In this document: positions 36,133-46,200 of the stretch, in pieces
How the letters are laid out: each line of letters starts with the position of its first letter
How positions within the stretch are numbered: the first letter of the stretch is position 1
DNA from: JAIQFV01 sp041494885
Lineage (GTDB): Bacteria > Acidobacteriota > Terriglobia > JAIQFV01
Length of the DNA stretch: 64,000 nucleotides
Direction: 5' to 3'
NCBI GenBank assembly: GCA_041494885.1
Contig: JBGQBO010000021.1
Span: forward strand, 28,338-92,337
Notes under the pieces: model-generated
What the model was told of the DNA's origin: nothing
Database searches by the model: none
What the model saw: the letters and a program-made list of their open reading frames with translations, nothing else
Position numbers and translations under genes: made by a program

Positions 36133-37255
36133 GGATTGCCCCTTGCTTTGCACGGGCTGGCAAATAAGGTTCAACTGGAATCTGAGAAGGACGATTCAGG
36201 AGTTGATCCGCCAGCAGTTTTGCTGTGCCGAGTGATGTCGTGATGCCGAGCCCCTCGTGTCCCGTCGCGAGGAAGAGCCATTCCGCTCCGGGGAAAGGAC
36301 CGATCAGCGGCAGTTTGTCGAGGGTAGCGGGACGAAATCCCGTCCAGGCTCGAATGGCGGAGAGCTGGGCCAGTCCAGGCATGTATTCACAGGCGCGCTG
36401 AAGCATCCTGTGGAGCATGATGGCCTCAACCTTCAAATCGTCCACTCCATACTGGCGCGACGATCCAATCAGTACTTGCCCCGTTCGCCTGGGCTGAACA
36501 TTGAAGGCAACGGAATCCGAAGTGAGCGAGTGGGCACTCTTGAGGTAACCGAGCTCAACGAGTTGATGATGAACGAATCCGGGATATCGATCCGTAATCA
36601 CGAGGTGGCCTTTGCGTTTCTGCACCTCCACCCCCGGGGTGAGTTGTGGCGACCAGGCGCCCGCCGCGTTGACTGTGGCGCGTGCGGGAATGCGAGTCCC
36701 GTCGCGAAGCCTGACCCCTTCCCGGGTCGCTTCGATGGCCGGTTGTCCCATTCGTACCTCAGCGCCGCAAGCTATGGCCTTTTCGAGGAGATAGCGTGCA
36801 GCACAGGGCGGATAGACCACGCCATCTTCCAGAACCAGCAGCCCTCCTGCCAGACCCTTTCGCAAATTCGGCTCGGCCTCTTCAAGAGCTTTCGCGTCCA
36901 GGACCTCGACCGGTACGCTACGGGATTCGAAAAACCGTTGCTTGCGCCTCACCTCGGCCATCTCTTCGCCGTCGGCAGCCACCCAGATCGTGCCACAGCG
37001 TTCATATTCGACATCGGCGGGTAACTGGGGCGCGAGTTCGTTCCAGAGCGTCTGTGAATACCGCGTCAGCACGAATTGTGCCTCAGAATCATCCATCACA
37101 ACGAGGTGACCCATCCCGGCGCTGGTGGCGCCCCCGCCGCCGAGGTCGCTCTCGATGACCACGACACGCATGCCTGCCTGCGCGCACTCAGCCGCACAGG
37201 CCGCGCCGACGATCCCTGCGCCTATGATCGCAACATCAAACACGGCCGAGGTCAT
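36125..37255 (-). CDS. DadA-like FAD-dependent amine oxidase, probable D-hydroxyproline dehydrogenase catalytic subunit (HcnC-like)
   Basis: 376-aa DAO-family flavoprotein. N-terminal FAD motif DVAIIGAGIVGAACAAECA and C-terminal signature RPATLDKLPLIG with ATGHEGLGIT. In the context of an epimerase and two partner subunits it most likely oxidises cis-4-hydroxy-D-proline to 1-pyrroline-4-hydroxy-2-carboxylate. The start overlaps the epimerase stop as ATGA. Use of sarcosine, glycine or D-proline instead is possible. Confidence 0.88.
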   Translation of the reverse strand: MTSAVFDVAIIGAGIVGAACAAECAQAGMRVVVIESDLGGGGATSAGMGHLVVMDDSEAQFVLTRYSQTLWNELAPQLPADVEYERCGTIWVAADGEEMAEVRRKQRFFESRSVPVEVLDAKALEEAEPNLRKGLAGGLLVLEDGVVYPPCAARYLLEKAIACGAEVRMGQPAIEATREGVRLRDGTRIPARATVNAAGAWSPQLTPGVEVQKRKGHLVITDRYPGFVHHQLVELGYLKSAHSLTSDSVAFNVQPRRTGQVLIGSSRQYGVDDLKVEAIMLHRMLQRACEYMPGLAQLSAIRAWTGFRPATLDKLPLIGPFPGAEWLFLATGHEGLGITTSLGTAKLLADQLLNRPSQIPVEPYLPARAKQGAIHA

Positions 37256-38214
37256 TTCCGGATCCCCCAGCAGAAGGGATCCTCTTCATCGAGGATCAAC
37301 GTGGTTTCAGCGTTCACAAAAGCTGAACCTTTGATCGTGGGGATGATTTTGTTATCCACGACCTGGACACTGCCTTCGAAGACACTGCCCACAATGCTTT
37401 CCTGCCGCCATACCTGGCCTTCCTTGAGCTTTCCATCGGCGTAAAGACACGCCATCTTCGCGCTGGTGCCGGTTCCGCAAGGGGAACGGTCATAAGCCTT
37501 TCCCGGACACAAGACAAAGTTCTTGCTGTCCACTCCCGGAAGAAGAGAAGGAGCGAAGAGTTCAATGTGATCGATCTCTTGCCCATTTGCTCCCGTGATA
37601 GTTTGCTCGTTGAGTGCCTGGCGGATCCTCCAGGTAAAGTCGGTCAAGTTTTCGAGGTTGTCCAAGCTCAGCCGATGTTGCAACACGGCCGGATCGGTGA
37701 CCAGAAAAAACCAGTTGCCACCCCAGGCCACATCGCCGGTAACCTTCCCATGTCCCGGAACATCCACGGTTACATGAGTCGCCAGCCGATAGCTGGGCAC
37801 ATTGGCCACACTCACTCCGCCGTTCTCATCCAGTCTCGCCTCGACGGTCCCTGCGGGGGTCTCAATACGATGCTTGCCCGGCTTAATTCTGTTGAGGTAA
37901 GCGAGGGTCACCACCAGGCCGATCGTTCCGTGCCCGCACATGCTGAGAAAACCAACGTTGTTGAAGAAGATGACCCCGGCTGCACAGGAAGGATCGACGG
38001 GCTCACAAAGCAACGCCCCGACCACCGCATCGGAGCCACGGGGTTCGTTCACAATCGCAGAACGAAAGCGGTCGTACCCCTGCCGGAACCGGTTCAATCG
38101 TTCGGCCAGCGGGCCTTTGCCCAGATCCGGCCCGCCGCTAATGATGACGCGTGTCGGTTCACCCCCGGTGTGCGAATCGACAATCTGAACACGCCTCAGT
38201 TTTGTTGATGTCAT
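37252..38214 (-). CDS. Proline racemase family protein, probable 4-hydroxyproline 2-epimerase
   Basis: 320-aa cofactor-independent epimerase. Both catalytic cysteines are present: C93 in SMCGHGTIG and C246 in DRSPCGTGTSA. The second Cys separates epimerases from trans-3-hydroxyproline dehydratases, which have Thr there. The likely reaction is trans-4-hydroxy-L-proline to cis-4-hydroxy-D-proline. First gene of a five-gene operon with short overlaps. No good Shine-Dalgarno precedes the ATG; a GATAAG-n3-CTTATC palindrome lies 18 bases upstream. Confidence 0.9.
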   Translation of the reverse strand: MTSTKLRRVQIVDSHTGGEPTRVIISGGPDLGKGPLAERLNRFRQGYDRFRSAIVNEPRGSDAVVGALLCEPVDPSCAAGVIFFNNVGFLSMCGHGTIGLVVTLAYLNRIKPGKHRIETPAGTVEARLDENGGVSVANVPSYRLATHVTVDVPGHGKVTGDVAWGGNWFFLVTDPAVLQHRLSLDNLENLTDFTWRIRQALNEQTITGANGQEIDHIELFAPSLLPGVDSKNFVLCPGKAYDRSPCGTGTSAKMACLYADGKLKEGQVWRQESIVGSVFEGSVQVVDNKIIPTIKGSAFVNAETTLILDEEDPFCWGIRK

Positions 38215-38231
38215 AGGAATTTCAATGAAAA

Positions 38232-38246
38232 GATAAGACGCTTATC
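38232..38246. promoter_or_regulatory. Palindrome upstream of the hydroxyproline operon, candidate operator
   Basis: GATAAG-ACG-CTTATC, a perfect 6+6 palindrome, ends 18 bases before the first ATG of the operon. A TTGTCA further upstream on the minus strand could be a -35. No regulator gene is adjacent. Regulatory function is inferred. Confidence 0.4.
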
Positions 38247-38590
38247 AAAAGTATTTGTACTGACAAGGGCTAAAACAACCATCATTAGGAGGCCAGGAAT
38301 ACCGGAAGTTAAAAACCTTCAATCTGAAAGAAACGTAATTATTCCGCAGTGGCGGGTTTTTCAACAACGACCGATTCCCTGGTTTCCTGGACTCCTAATA
38401 AAATCTGGTTTTGGTTCCGGTCCGTCCGGGTCAATGACACACGTCGTACACTCATAGACCTTGAAAAAACTGTAAGGTCGGTGTCTGTCCCTCCCCTTGT
38501 ATCCGTGTTGATTCGCCAATGATTATGGCACAGGTGACGCCAGAGGTGAAATTCTCTGCGTTTCAGCGGTGAATGGGGTTTGTATGAGGT
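38247..38590. other. Intergenic region between the hydroxyproline operon and the radical SAM gene
   Basis: About 340 bases with no recognised gene or RNA. It holds the presumptive promoter of the operon at its left end. Confidence 0.45.
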
Positions 38591-39604
38591 CTAGCAGGAA
38601 GGCTGACGTGATTTGAAGGAGAAGAATCCGGCCACGTTCTCTCTTAAGATCTGGGGGAAGCTCTTGTCCAGGTAGGAGCGGATGGAAACGTAGCATTCGT
38701 CACAGGTGTTTTGTCGCGAAAATTCATCCACCATGCGGGAGCGTTGATCAAGGGCGTACCGTTTGAACTGCATGGAGCAGGGTTGCAAAGCACCATCGCT
38801 GGTGACCACGAGGAAGCGGAGGCCGGCCTTGCACCCTGCGGCTTTGCCATTCTCGAAGTAGTGACGCGTCGAATCCAGCGTGGATGGGGAATTGGCGACC
38901 CAGTGGGACTCATCCATGCGCGCCTTGATCCCGTCGAACTGTTCCTTCAGGATGGCCAGTTGCTCAGGCGAGTTGAGGAAGTAGTCCCGGCATCCGGTGC
39001 GTCGTGATGTATAGGCACTGTAGCTGATATTGACTCCCCATTCCCGGGCTTTGTCGGCAGCTTTATTGATTTCTGAGACATTTTCGCTTGTGACGCAGTT
39101 ATTGAGGACAATGTCATCGTAGCCCAGGACGGCCAGTTCGGGAATGATCTGACTCATGTGTTGGAACAGGCCGGGGTGGCCGCGAAAATCATCGTGGCGT
39201 TCGTCCGGAAAATCGAGGCTGACAGAAAATTGATTGACACCCGCTTCACGCAACGCCAGGTAGCGCTCTTTGGTCATCAGCGACCAGTTCGAAACCAGGA
39301 TGAGGTAGGGCAATCCCGAATCGCCTTTAATGTTGCGGGCGATCTCCACGATGTCGTCTCGCATCAATGGCTCACCGCCCGAAATCTGGACCACGCTCGG
39401 CCGCAACATGTTCATATAATGGCGGTAATCGGCCGGTTTCATGTTCCTGGAGGTGTCCCGGTCGCCCCCGTGGTCACAGTGCTTGCAGAAACAGGTGCAG
39501 GAATCAGTGACCTCAAAAGAAACCACAATGGGACGCTCGGCAAACCAGTTGACAGAGCCCCGGGCGATGATTTGCAGAGATTCAGAGAATGGGCGCTTAC
39601 GCAT
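38591..39604 (-). CDS. Radical SAM protein with C-terminal cysteine-rich (SPASM/twitch-like) segment
   Basis: 337-aa radical SAM enzyme. The cluster-binding motif is C36-x3-C40-x2-C43 (SCTCFCKHC). SAM-binding signatures follow: VQISGGEPLMRDD and VSLDFPDE. A C-terminal region with CKAGLRFLVVTSDGALQPC and NTCDECY suggests at least one auxiliary Fe-S cluster, as in SPASM or twitch proteins. The substrate is unknown; no peptide or cofactor operon accompanies it. Its upstream region contains the 43-bp hairpin array. Confidence 0.85.
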   Translation of the reverse strand: MRKRPFSESLQIIARGSVNWFAERPIVVSFEVTDSCTCFCKHCDHGGDRDTSRNMKPADYRHYMNMLRPSVVQISGGEPLMRDDIVEIARNIKGDSGLPYLILVSNWSLMTKERYLALREAGVNQFSVSLDFPDERHDDFRGHPGLFQHMSQIIPELAVLGYDDIVLNNCVTSENVSEINKAADKAREWGVNISYSAYTSRRTGCRDYFLNSPEQLAILKEQFDGIKARMDESHWVANSPSTLDSTRHYFENGKAAGCKAGLRFLVVTSDGALQPCSMQFKRYALDQRSRMVDEFSRQNTCDECYVSIRSYLDKSFPQILRENVAGFFSFKSRQPSC

Positions 39605-39774
39605 AATGATTGGTGTTGCTACCCCCTCGGAAGGAACGTCAAATCACGACGGGCGAGGAATAAATACTAGCAGAGAGATGGAGGGCCGTCAATAATTCAC
39701 GTGAGGATATTCACAAACCTCCCGGGAGCGGAAGGATTTGGTGGGATTGGCCTGAAGTGCCTCTCCAGGGTGCC

Positions 39775-39801
39775 GCAGGCATGCGTCCTTTGCATGCCTG
39801 C
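39775..39801. repeat. Solitary hairpin related to the 43-bp array
   Basis: GCAGGCATGC and GCATGCCTGC form a perfect 10-bp stem with a 7-base loop. It has the same stem as the array units that begin at 39994, but the loop sequence is in opposite orientation. Confidence 0.7.
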
Positions 39802-39993
39802 GACTGGATCACTGTGTCGTCAAGCCATCTGCGGTGCATTAGAGGAACCGATAACCGGCAGAGGTTTCAATCCAAGCTGGATTTGTCTAAAGCTCGCAAA
39901 GATGTCAAATACACATCTCTTTGCCCCCGAAGATTCCTATGAGTTGGAATCTGCGACACCCATTCCCAAGGAGTTCGACGGGGTTCGGTTAGA

Positions 39994-40305
39994 TCGCAGG
40001 CAGGCAGAGAGCACATACCCGCGGAACGCGGTCCCGTCGCAGGCATGCAAAGAACGCATGCCTGCGGCACCCGGTTCAGTCGCAGGCATGCAGAGAGCAC
40101 ATGCCTGCGGCACCCGGTTCAGTCGCAGGCATGCAGAGAGCACATGCCCGCGGCACGCGGTCCCGTCACAGGCAGGCAGAGAGCACATACCCGCAGCACG
40201 CGGTTCAGTCGCAGGCATGCAAAGAACGCATGCCTGCGGCACCCCATGCCTGCGGCACCCCATGTCTGCGGCACCTCATGTCTGCGGCACGGCACCCGGC
40301 GCAAT
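39994..40305. repeat. Six-copy 43-bp tandem hairpin repeat array with a 16-bp repeat tail
   Basis: TCGCAGGCATGC-type words recur at 39994, 40037, 40080, 40123, 40166 and 40209, exactly 43 bases apart. Each unit carries an inverted repeat (GCAGGCATGC/GCATGCCTGC in the best copies) followed by GGCACCCGGTTCAG or GGCACGCGGTCCCG. After about 40240 the pattern changes to about three 16-base units (CCCCATGCCTGCGGCA). All of the unit is conserved; there are no unique spacers. Confidence 0.92.
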
Positions 40306-40997
40306 TACTTCGTAGCTCGTTTGGGGGCCCTCTTATTCAGGGTCTCGAGCAGGTCCTTGGCAGAGGCGGGTGGAGGCACAGCACCATTGAGGACGATATC
40401 CTTGGCACTGACTTCTTTCCCGTAGACCGCCTTATTCGCGTCGTTATCCGGCCGCAGAGTGGAGCCTTCAAGCGAGATCCCCGCGAAGGCGCCCCGTGAT
40501 CTTGAATAGGTCAGCACTTCGGCGCGCAGGCTGGCGTCGGTGGCGGCGGAGAGGTCGCGGCCCTTCGGACCCGCAGAGGCGGCCGCATCGGCGCCCAGTT
40601 TCACTTTGCTGCTGAGGATGGATCGGGCGCCCCGGTCATTCATGACCAGCAGGACAAAATCCGTCGCTTGGCCCCCCAACTGCAATCCAATGCTTCCACC
40701 TTCCAGGGCGATCATCGTGGGCGCACCCCAGGTACTGTTAAAGTCTTTTCCGCTCCGGCAGGTCATCACTCCTCGGCCATAGCTGCCGCCAATGCCAATG
40801 GCAATCTTCAGCACAGAGGGAAGCACGATAACACAAGCGGCCTTCTCGATGAGTTGTGGTGGAACGTTGTCAGGCACATTGAGAATTTCGGTCATTACGG
40901 CGCCGGCGTTCTCAACTCGCTCGTTCTCTTTCTTCTGCCCGTACATGGGCAGGCAGATCAAGGAAACCAGAACCAATACTGACAGAATTCTTTTCAT
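40305..40997 (-). CDS. SYLF-domain (Ysc84-like) lipid-binding protein
   Basis: 230-aa exported protein. Signal peptide 1-20, then a SYLF/DUF500 domain (about 45-195) with KAACVIVLPSVLKIAIGIGGSYGRGVM, GGSIGLQLGGQATDFVLLVMN and GRDLSAATDASLRAEVLTYSRSRG (split over the domain). SYLF proteins bind phosphoinositides in eukaryotes; bacterial members are secreted or periplasmic with unknown function. GAGGAGAAGAAT precedes the ATG. Confidence 0.88.
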   Translation of the reverse strand: MKRILSVLVLVSLICLPMYGQKKENERVENAGAVMTEILNVPDNVPPQLIEKAACVIVLPSVLKIAIGIGGSYGRGVMTCRSGKDFNSTWGAPTMIALEGGSIGLQLGGQATDFVLLVMNDRGARSILSSKVKLGADAAASAGPKGRDLSAATDASLRAEVLTYSRSRGAFAGISLEGSTLRPDNDANKAVYGKEVSAKDIVLNGAVPPPASAKDLLETLNKRAPKRATK

Positions 40998-41520
40998 ATT
41001 CTTCTCCTCACTAGGAAGTCGGATATTTCACCATTGCGTGTACATAACGGCTGTCATCGGTACTCGGCCGGGCAGCGCAGACAAGCAAAAGAGCACCTCT
41101 CTTGGCTCCCTGGCCAGGAAAAAAATCACTGCGATCTGATCAATTAACGTCAATTGTAGAGCCTACGAGACAAGTTTTCAAGGCAATCTTATGTCCCTTG
41201 AGAAGGGTTGATCCGGATCAAGAGGCAGTTCCGGTCACGCGTGCCTGCGTCCGCTTCCCCGTTCACTGGGGACCTGATTTACTGGAGAATCGATAACATC
41301 CTCTTCCATCCGTCGACGTATGCGTCTGTCCTTTCGTTTTTCTATTAAAGACATTGAAGATTTACAGCTTGATGCTATCCTTAGTACTGGCCATCAAGAA
41401 CAAACCATTGAAAAACCAAAGGCCCAACTTTGGACACGAAGACTTCGAAAGTGAACCTTTTTCTGACATCCGGAGAACCTACGACATTTCCATCCGGACT
41501 CATTCCAAGAGGAGACAACC
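40998..41520. other. Intergenic region between SYLF and a divergent gene
   Basis: About 520 bases with no recognised gene, RNA or repeat; promoters for both flanking genes are expected here. Confidence 0.45.
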
Positions 41521-42228
41521 ATGACCACCGAAACGCCCAACTTTGAAATGGTCATCGAGCGGCTCACTCGAGTCGAAGCACAGAATCGAAATCTAAAGCG
41601 CTTGCTTTATGCCCTTTTCCTTCTCGTGGGTGCAGTTCTGCTCATGGGTCAAGCGGAGACGAACCATGTGATTGAAGCGCAGAAATTCATTCTGACCGAC
41701 GCCGAAGGCAGAACGCGGGCGCTCCTCGATTCGAATGCACAAGGAGGGGCCAATCTCGTTTTAGTCGATGCAAACGGCAAACAACGGGTCAATTTGGGTA
41801 CAACCCGTTCTGACACGCTCCTGAGCCTGCTGGATGCCAACGAGAAGGTCCGGACCATGCTGGGTACCGACAATGCCCATGGGACCTTCCTCGCCATTCA
41901 CGGCGCGAACGGACGCAAACGAGCCCTGTTCATTGATGACAAGATGGGAGTGGGTCTGAGCTTCTTCGGCCCAGGAGAAAAAACAAGTACTTCCCTGGAA
42001 GAAAATGCATCGGGGTCGGCCCTCGTTCTGAGACGCCCCGATCTGACGGAAGGGATCGTCCTTTCGGCAAAACAGGAAGACGCCGGCATCGACCTGATTA
42101 ATCAAAACGGTCTCATGGCCACCCTTGGAAATTCCCAACCCCCCGGACCGGGTGAGGTGAATCGGTATGCTGCGGCTTCGTTCGTGCTTTACGATAAGAA
42201 GGGGCAGGTCCTGTTTCGCATGCCGTGA
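41521..42228 (+). CDS. Membrane-anchored protein with repeated beta motifs, function unknown
   Basis: 235-aa protein. A short coiled-coil-like N-terminus (about 8-25), one transmembrane helix (about 28-44), then repeated strands of the form ILTDAEGRTRALLDS, LVDANGKQRVNLGT, LLDANEKVRTMLGT, IHGANGRKRALFIDD. These DxxGxxR repeats suggest a beta-solenoid-like outer domain. Similar proteins occur in Acidobacteria without a known role. AAGAGGAG precedes the ATG. Monocistronic. Confidence 0.7.
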   Translation: MTTETPNFEMVIERLTRVEAQNRNLKRLLYALFLLVGAVLLMGQAETNHVIEAQKFILTDAEGRTRALLDSNAQGGANLVLVDANGKQRVNLGTTRSDTLLSLLDANEKVRTMLGTDNAHGTFLAIHGANGRKRALFIDDKMGVGLSFFGPGEKTSTSLEENASGSALVLRRPDLTEGIVLSAKQEDAGIDLINQNGLMATLGNSQPPGPGEVNRYAAASFVLYDKKGQVLFRMP

Positions 42229-42330
42229 AGTAGCAACCGTCAAGAGCTCTGGTAGCCCCGAAATCCTGGTCTTTGGAATCACGGCTGCCAGAACTTCTTG
42301 ATCTAAACTATTACTCCTGTTTCCATTTCC

Positions 42331-42978
42331 ATGCATTCACCCCCCTTTGATGTCCACTTCGAGTTGGATGGCTGGACGCTCTTTTGGGCGCGGCTGGAGC
42401 TCGAATCCACTTCCACGGATTCCATGTTGACCCTGACCCGTGACATTGCGAATTGCGTCAGACGGGAATTTCGGCTGGAGACGCTTTCCGAACACCCGAC
42501 GGCGGCGGGACTGCGCAGGCTGTTCCGCGCCGCCGGGTGCGATCCCACCCGTTATCGTCCCTCTTCGGAGGCTCTGTTGCGCCGATTGCTCAAAGGAGAG
42601 GAAATGCCAACGATTCATCCCTTGGTGGATCTCAATAACTGTCTTTCCGCCAGCCTTGCGGTGCCCTGCTGCGTCATGGCGGAGGATGCGCTCTCGCCTC
42701 CGTTTATTTTTCGGGCAGGAAAGCCGGGGGAGAGTTACGAATCGCTGCGCGGTCCTTTCAACTTGGAAGGTAAACCCTTGCTCGCTGATGATCGAGGTCC
42801 ATGTGACGCTCCGATCACCGGGGGGCAACGAGTGAAGGTCACCGCCGATACCCGCCGGGCGTGGCTGGTCGCCTATCTCCCCACCGACGTCGTAAAACCA
42901 GAGGCGGTAGAACAGCGGCTCATGGAATTGCTGGCGGCGGCTCCCGTCGCCCGCGTTCACCTGACGGCTGCAACATGA
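42331..42978 (+). CDS. B3/B4 tRNA-binding-domain protein (PheT-like editing domain)
   Basis: 215-aa protein resembling the stand-alone B3/B4 domain of the phenylalanyl-tRNA synthetase beta chain, which edits mischarged tRNA in the full enzyme. The hallmark PLVDLNNCLSASLAVPC lies in the middle, followed by LEGKPLLADDRGPCDAPITGG. No synthetase catalytic domain is present. Stand-alone members are common and may edit or bind amino acids. The start has only a weak Shine-Dalgarno. Confidence 0.82.
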   Translation: MHSPPFDVHFELDGWTLFWARLELESTSTDSMLTLTRDIANCVRREFRLETLSEHPTAAGLRRLFRAAGCDPTRYRPSSEALLRRLLKGEEMPTIHPLVDLNNCLSASLAVPCCVMAEDALSPPFIFRAGKPGESYESLRGPFNLEGKPLLADDRGPCDAPITGGQRVKVTADTRRAWLVAYLPTDVVKPEAVEQRLMELLAAAPVARVHLTAAT

Positions 42979-43215
42979 ATCCATTCCAGTGTCGCGTGAA
43001 AATCAGCCGAGCCTCGAGAACAAGAATAGAGTGATCACCCAATCGCTTCCGTGTGGTTGCTCCAGGCGGTCCGATCCGATGGATACATTTTTGCCACTCC
43101 TCAACGTCTTCAACGGAAACGTGGCGTTCGCGGTGCGTTGCAGGGTTGACGTGCCGGTTTATCACGCCCGCCCGTGAAGTTTCATCTTCAGGTCTTCATC
43201 GAAAGGAGTTTTGGA

Positions 43216-46200
43216 ATGCGAAAAGTCTTAGGTGTGTTTATATGCCTGACGTGTCTTGGGGGGATCTCTTTGACCCGGGCCGAGAGTCCGCTGTTGTTGC
43301 GCACCCCGACCGTGAGCAAGACGCAGATTGCGTTCAACTATGGCGGTGATTTGTGGATCGTCGGCAGGGAGGGAGGGGACGCGCGGCGGTTGACCACGGG
43401 AATCGGGATTGAGACCAGTCCCTTTTTCTCACCCGACGGAACCCGGATTGCCTTCACCGGCGAGTATGCCGGCAACCTGGATGTCTATGTGGTGCCCGCA
43501 GCGGGCGGTGTGCCACGTCGTTTGACGTATCATCCCGGGCCGGACGTTGCTCTGGGATGGACACCGGACGGCAAGAAGATCCTCTTCCGTTCGCCGCGCT
43601 CCAGCTATTATCATTTTGCCGACAAGCTGTTCACGATTCCCGAGGAAGGCGGAGTTCCCAACGAGCTCCCGTTGCCCATGGGCGAGCAAGGCTCGTTTTC
43701 ACCCGACGGGACTCGGCTGGCTTACGTCCCACATCCACAGTGGCAAGAGGCATGGAAGCGATACCGCGGTGGACAAACCACCCCCCTCTGGATCGCCAAC
43801 CTGGCGGATTCGAGCATTGAGCGGATCCCGCGCGACAATTCCAATGATTCCACCCCCATGTGGATAGGCAACACCGTCTACTTCCTCTCCGACCGCAATG
43901 GTCCGGTCAGCTTGTTCGCCTACGACACCACCACCCGGCAGGTGAGCGAGGTAATCAAGAACGATGGACTTGATTTCAAGTCGGCGTCAGCGGGTCCGGA
44001 TGCCATTATTTACGAACAATTCGGTTCACTGCATCTGTGCGATCTGAATGCACACGAGGCCAAGGCCGTGAATGTACGCGTCGCGGGCGATTTGGCCGAA
44101 GTCCTGCCGCATTTTGTCAAGGTCGACCCCAAGCGCATCCGCAACTTCAACCTCTCACCCAGCGGGGCCCGCGCGGTGGTGGAAGCCTGGGGCGAAATCT
44201 TTACCGTCCCCACCGACAAGGGCGATCTCCGGAACCTGACGCGCACGCCCGCCGTTGCCGAGCGCGATCCCGCTTGGTCGCCGGATGGCAAATGGATCGC
44301 TTACTTCTCCGACGCCTCCGGCGAGTACGGACTGGAGATCCGCAGCCAGAGCGGCTTGGGCGAAGTCCGCAAAATCAACCTGGGCAGTCCACCCTCGTTT
44401 TTCTACTCTCCTGTGTGGTCTCCCGACAGTAAGAAGATTGCTTATTACGACAAACGGCTGAACCTGTGGTACGTGGAGCTCGAAAAGGGGACTCCGGTCA
44501 AAGTGGACACCGATCTTTATGAAGGACCGCAGTTCAACCCGGGTTGGTCTCCGGATTCGAGCTGGATCACTTACACGAAACAGTTGCCCAGCCACTACCA
44601 CTCCGTCTACGTCTACTCCCTGGAGCAGCGAAAATCCTATCCGATCACCGACGGCATGAGCGACGCGCTCTTTCCCTGCTTCGATGTGAACGGAAAGTAT
44701 CTGTATTTCACGGCGAGCACTGACCTGGGGCTCTCCGCGGTGGGCTTTGATATGTCCAGTAACGACCATCCCATCACCCGCAGCGCTTACGTGGTCGTAC
44801 TGGGCAAAGATCTAACTTCGCCGCTGGCCCCGGAAAGCGACGAAGAGAAGATCAAGGATGAGAAGAAAGGTGAAAAAGACAAAGAGAAAGATCAGTCCAA
44901 AGACAAGAGTAAGGCCAAGGATCAAGGCAAGGCCTCGGACCCCGATAAGGAGAAAGAAAAAAACAAGGAGAAGGAAGAGCCCGTCGTTGTCAAGATTGAT
45001 TTCGAGGGCATCAGCCAGCGTATCCTGGCCTTGCCGATCCCGGCGAAGAATTACCTCAACATGGTGCCAGGGAAGTCGGGAATCCTCTTCCTCGCCGAGG
45101 GGCCAATGGTCGTTACGCGAGGCGATCAGCCCGATCTGAGCCAGACGATTCATAAATTCGATCTCAGCAAGCGGAAAGTGGACAAGTTCCTTGAGGAGGT
45201 GAACGACTTCACCGTCTCCTTCAACGGCGAGAAAATACTCTATCGCAAGGGTGAGCAGTGGGCGATGGCTGCAACGGAGGAGCCTCCCGCTCCGGGTGGG
45301 CCGCCAAAGCCGGGCATCGGTCCGCTCAAGCTCGACGCGATGGAGGTGTACGTCGAGCCGAAGGCCATGTGGAACCAAATCTACAATGAGGTATGGCGCA
45401 TTGAGCGCGATTTCTTCTACGACCCGCACTACCATGGCCTCGACCTGGATAAAGTGAAGAAGAAGTACGAGCCCTACCTCGACAACGTATCATCCCGCGA
45501 TGACCTGACTTACCTGTTCGAAGAGGCGCTCGGGGAAATGACGGTGGGGCATATGTTTGTCGGGGGCGGGGAACATCCCGAGCCCAAGAGATTGAAGGGC
45601 GGCCTCCTGGGCGCCGACTACACCATCGAGAACGATCGCTATCGCGTCGCCCGGGTCCTGAACGGCGAGAACTGGAATCCCGGATTACAAGCGCCGCTCA
45701 CGCAGCCCGGTGTGAACGTCAAAGCGGGTGAGTACATTCTTGCGGTGAACGGCCGGGAGCTGCACGGCTCGGACAGTATTTACCGCTTTTTCGAGGAGAC
45801 CGCCGGGAAGCAGGTCGTCCTGAAGGTCGGGGCGAATCCTGACGGCAAGGATTCCCGTGACGTCACCGTAGTGCCCGTCGAAAGCGAGGAAAACTTGCGC
45901 CGCTATGCCTGGGTCGAAGGGAATCGCCGCATGGTGGACCAGGCGACCGGAGGCCGCGTGGCCTATGTTCACCTGCCCAACACGGGCGGCGCCGGCTATA
46001 GTAATTTCAACCGCTATTACTTCGCCCAGGTGGGCAAGGAGGCGGCCATCATCGATGAGCGCTTTAACGAGGGCGGCCAGCTTGCCGATTACATCGTTGA
46101 CTATCTGCGGCGACCATTGATGAGTAAGGTGGCCACGCGCGAGGGCGCGGACTGGACCAGCCCATCGGAGGCCATCTATGGGCCCAAGGTGATGATCATC

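Noticed and set aside
37252..38214. Trans-3-hydroxyproline dehydratase
   Set aside because: The second catalytic position is Cys (C246), not Thr, and the neighbours match the trans-4-hydroxyproline pathway.
39994..40305. CRISPR array
   Set aside because: The whole 43-base unit repeats with no unique spacers, and no cas gene is nearby.
39701..40315. Long open frames through the tandem array
   Set aside because: The period is not a multiple of three and every frame is open on both strands because the repeat lacks stops; the peptides are repetitive with no start site.
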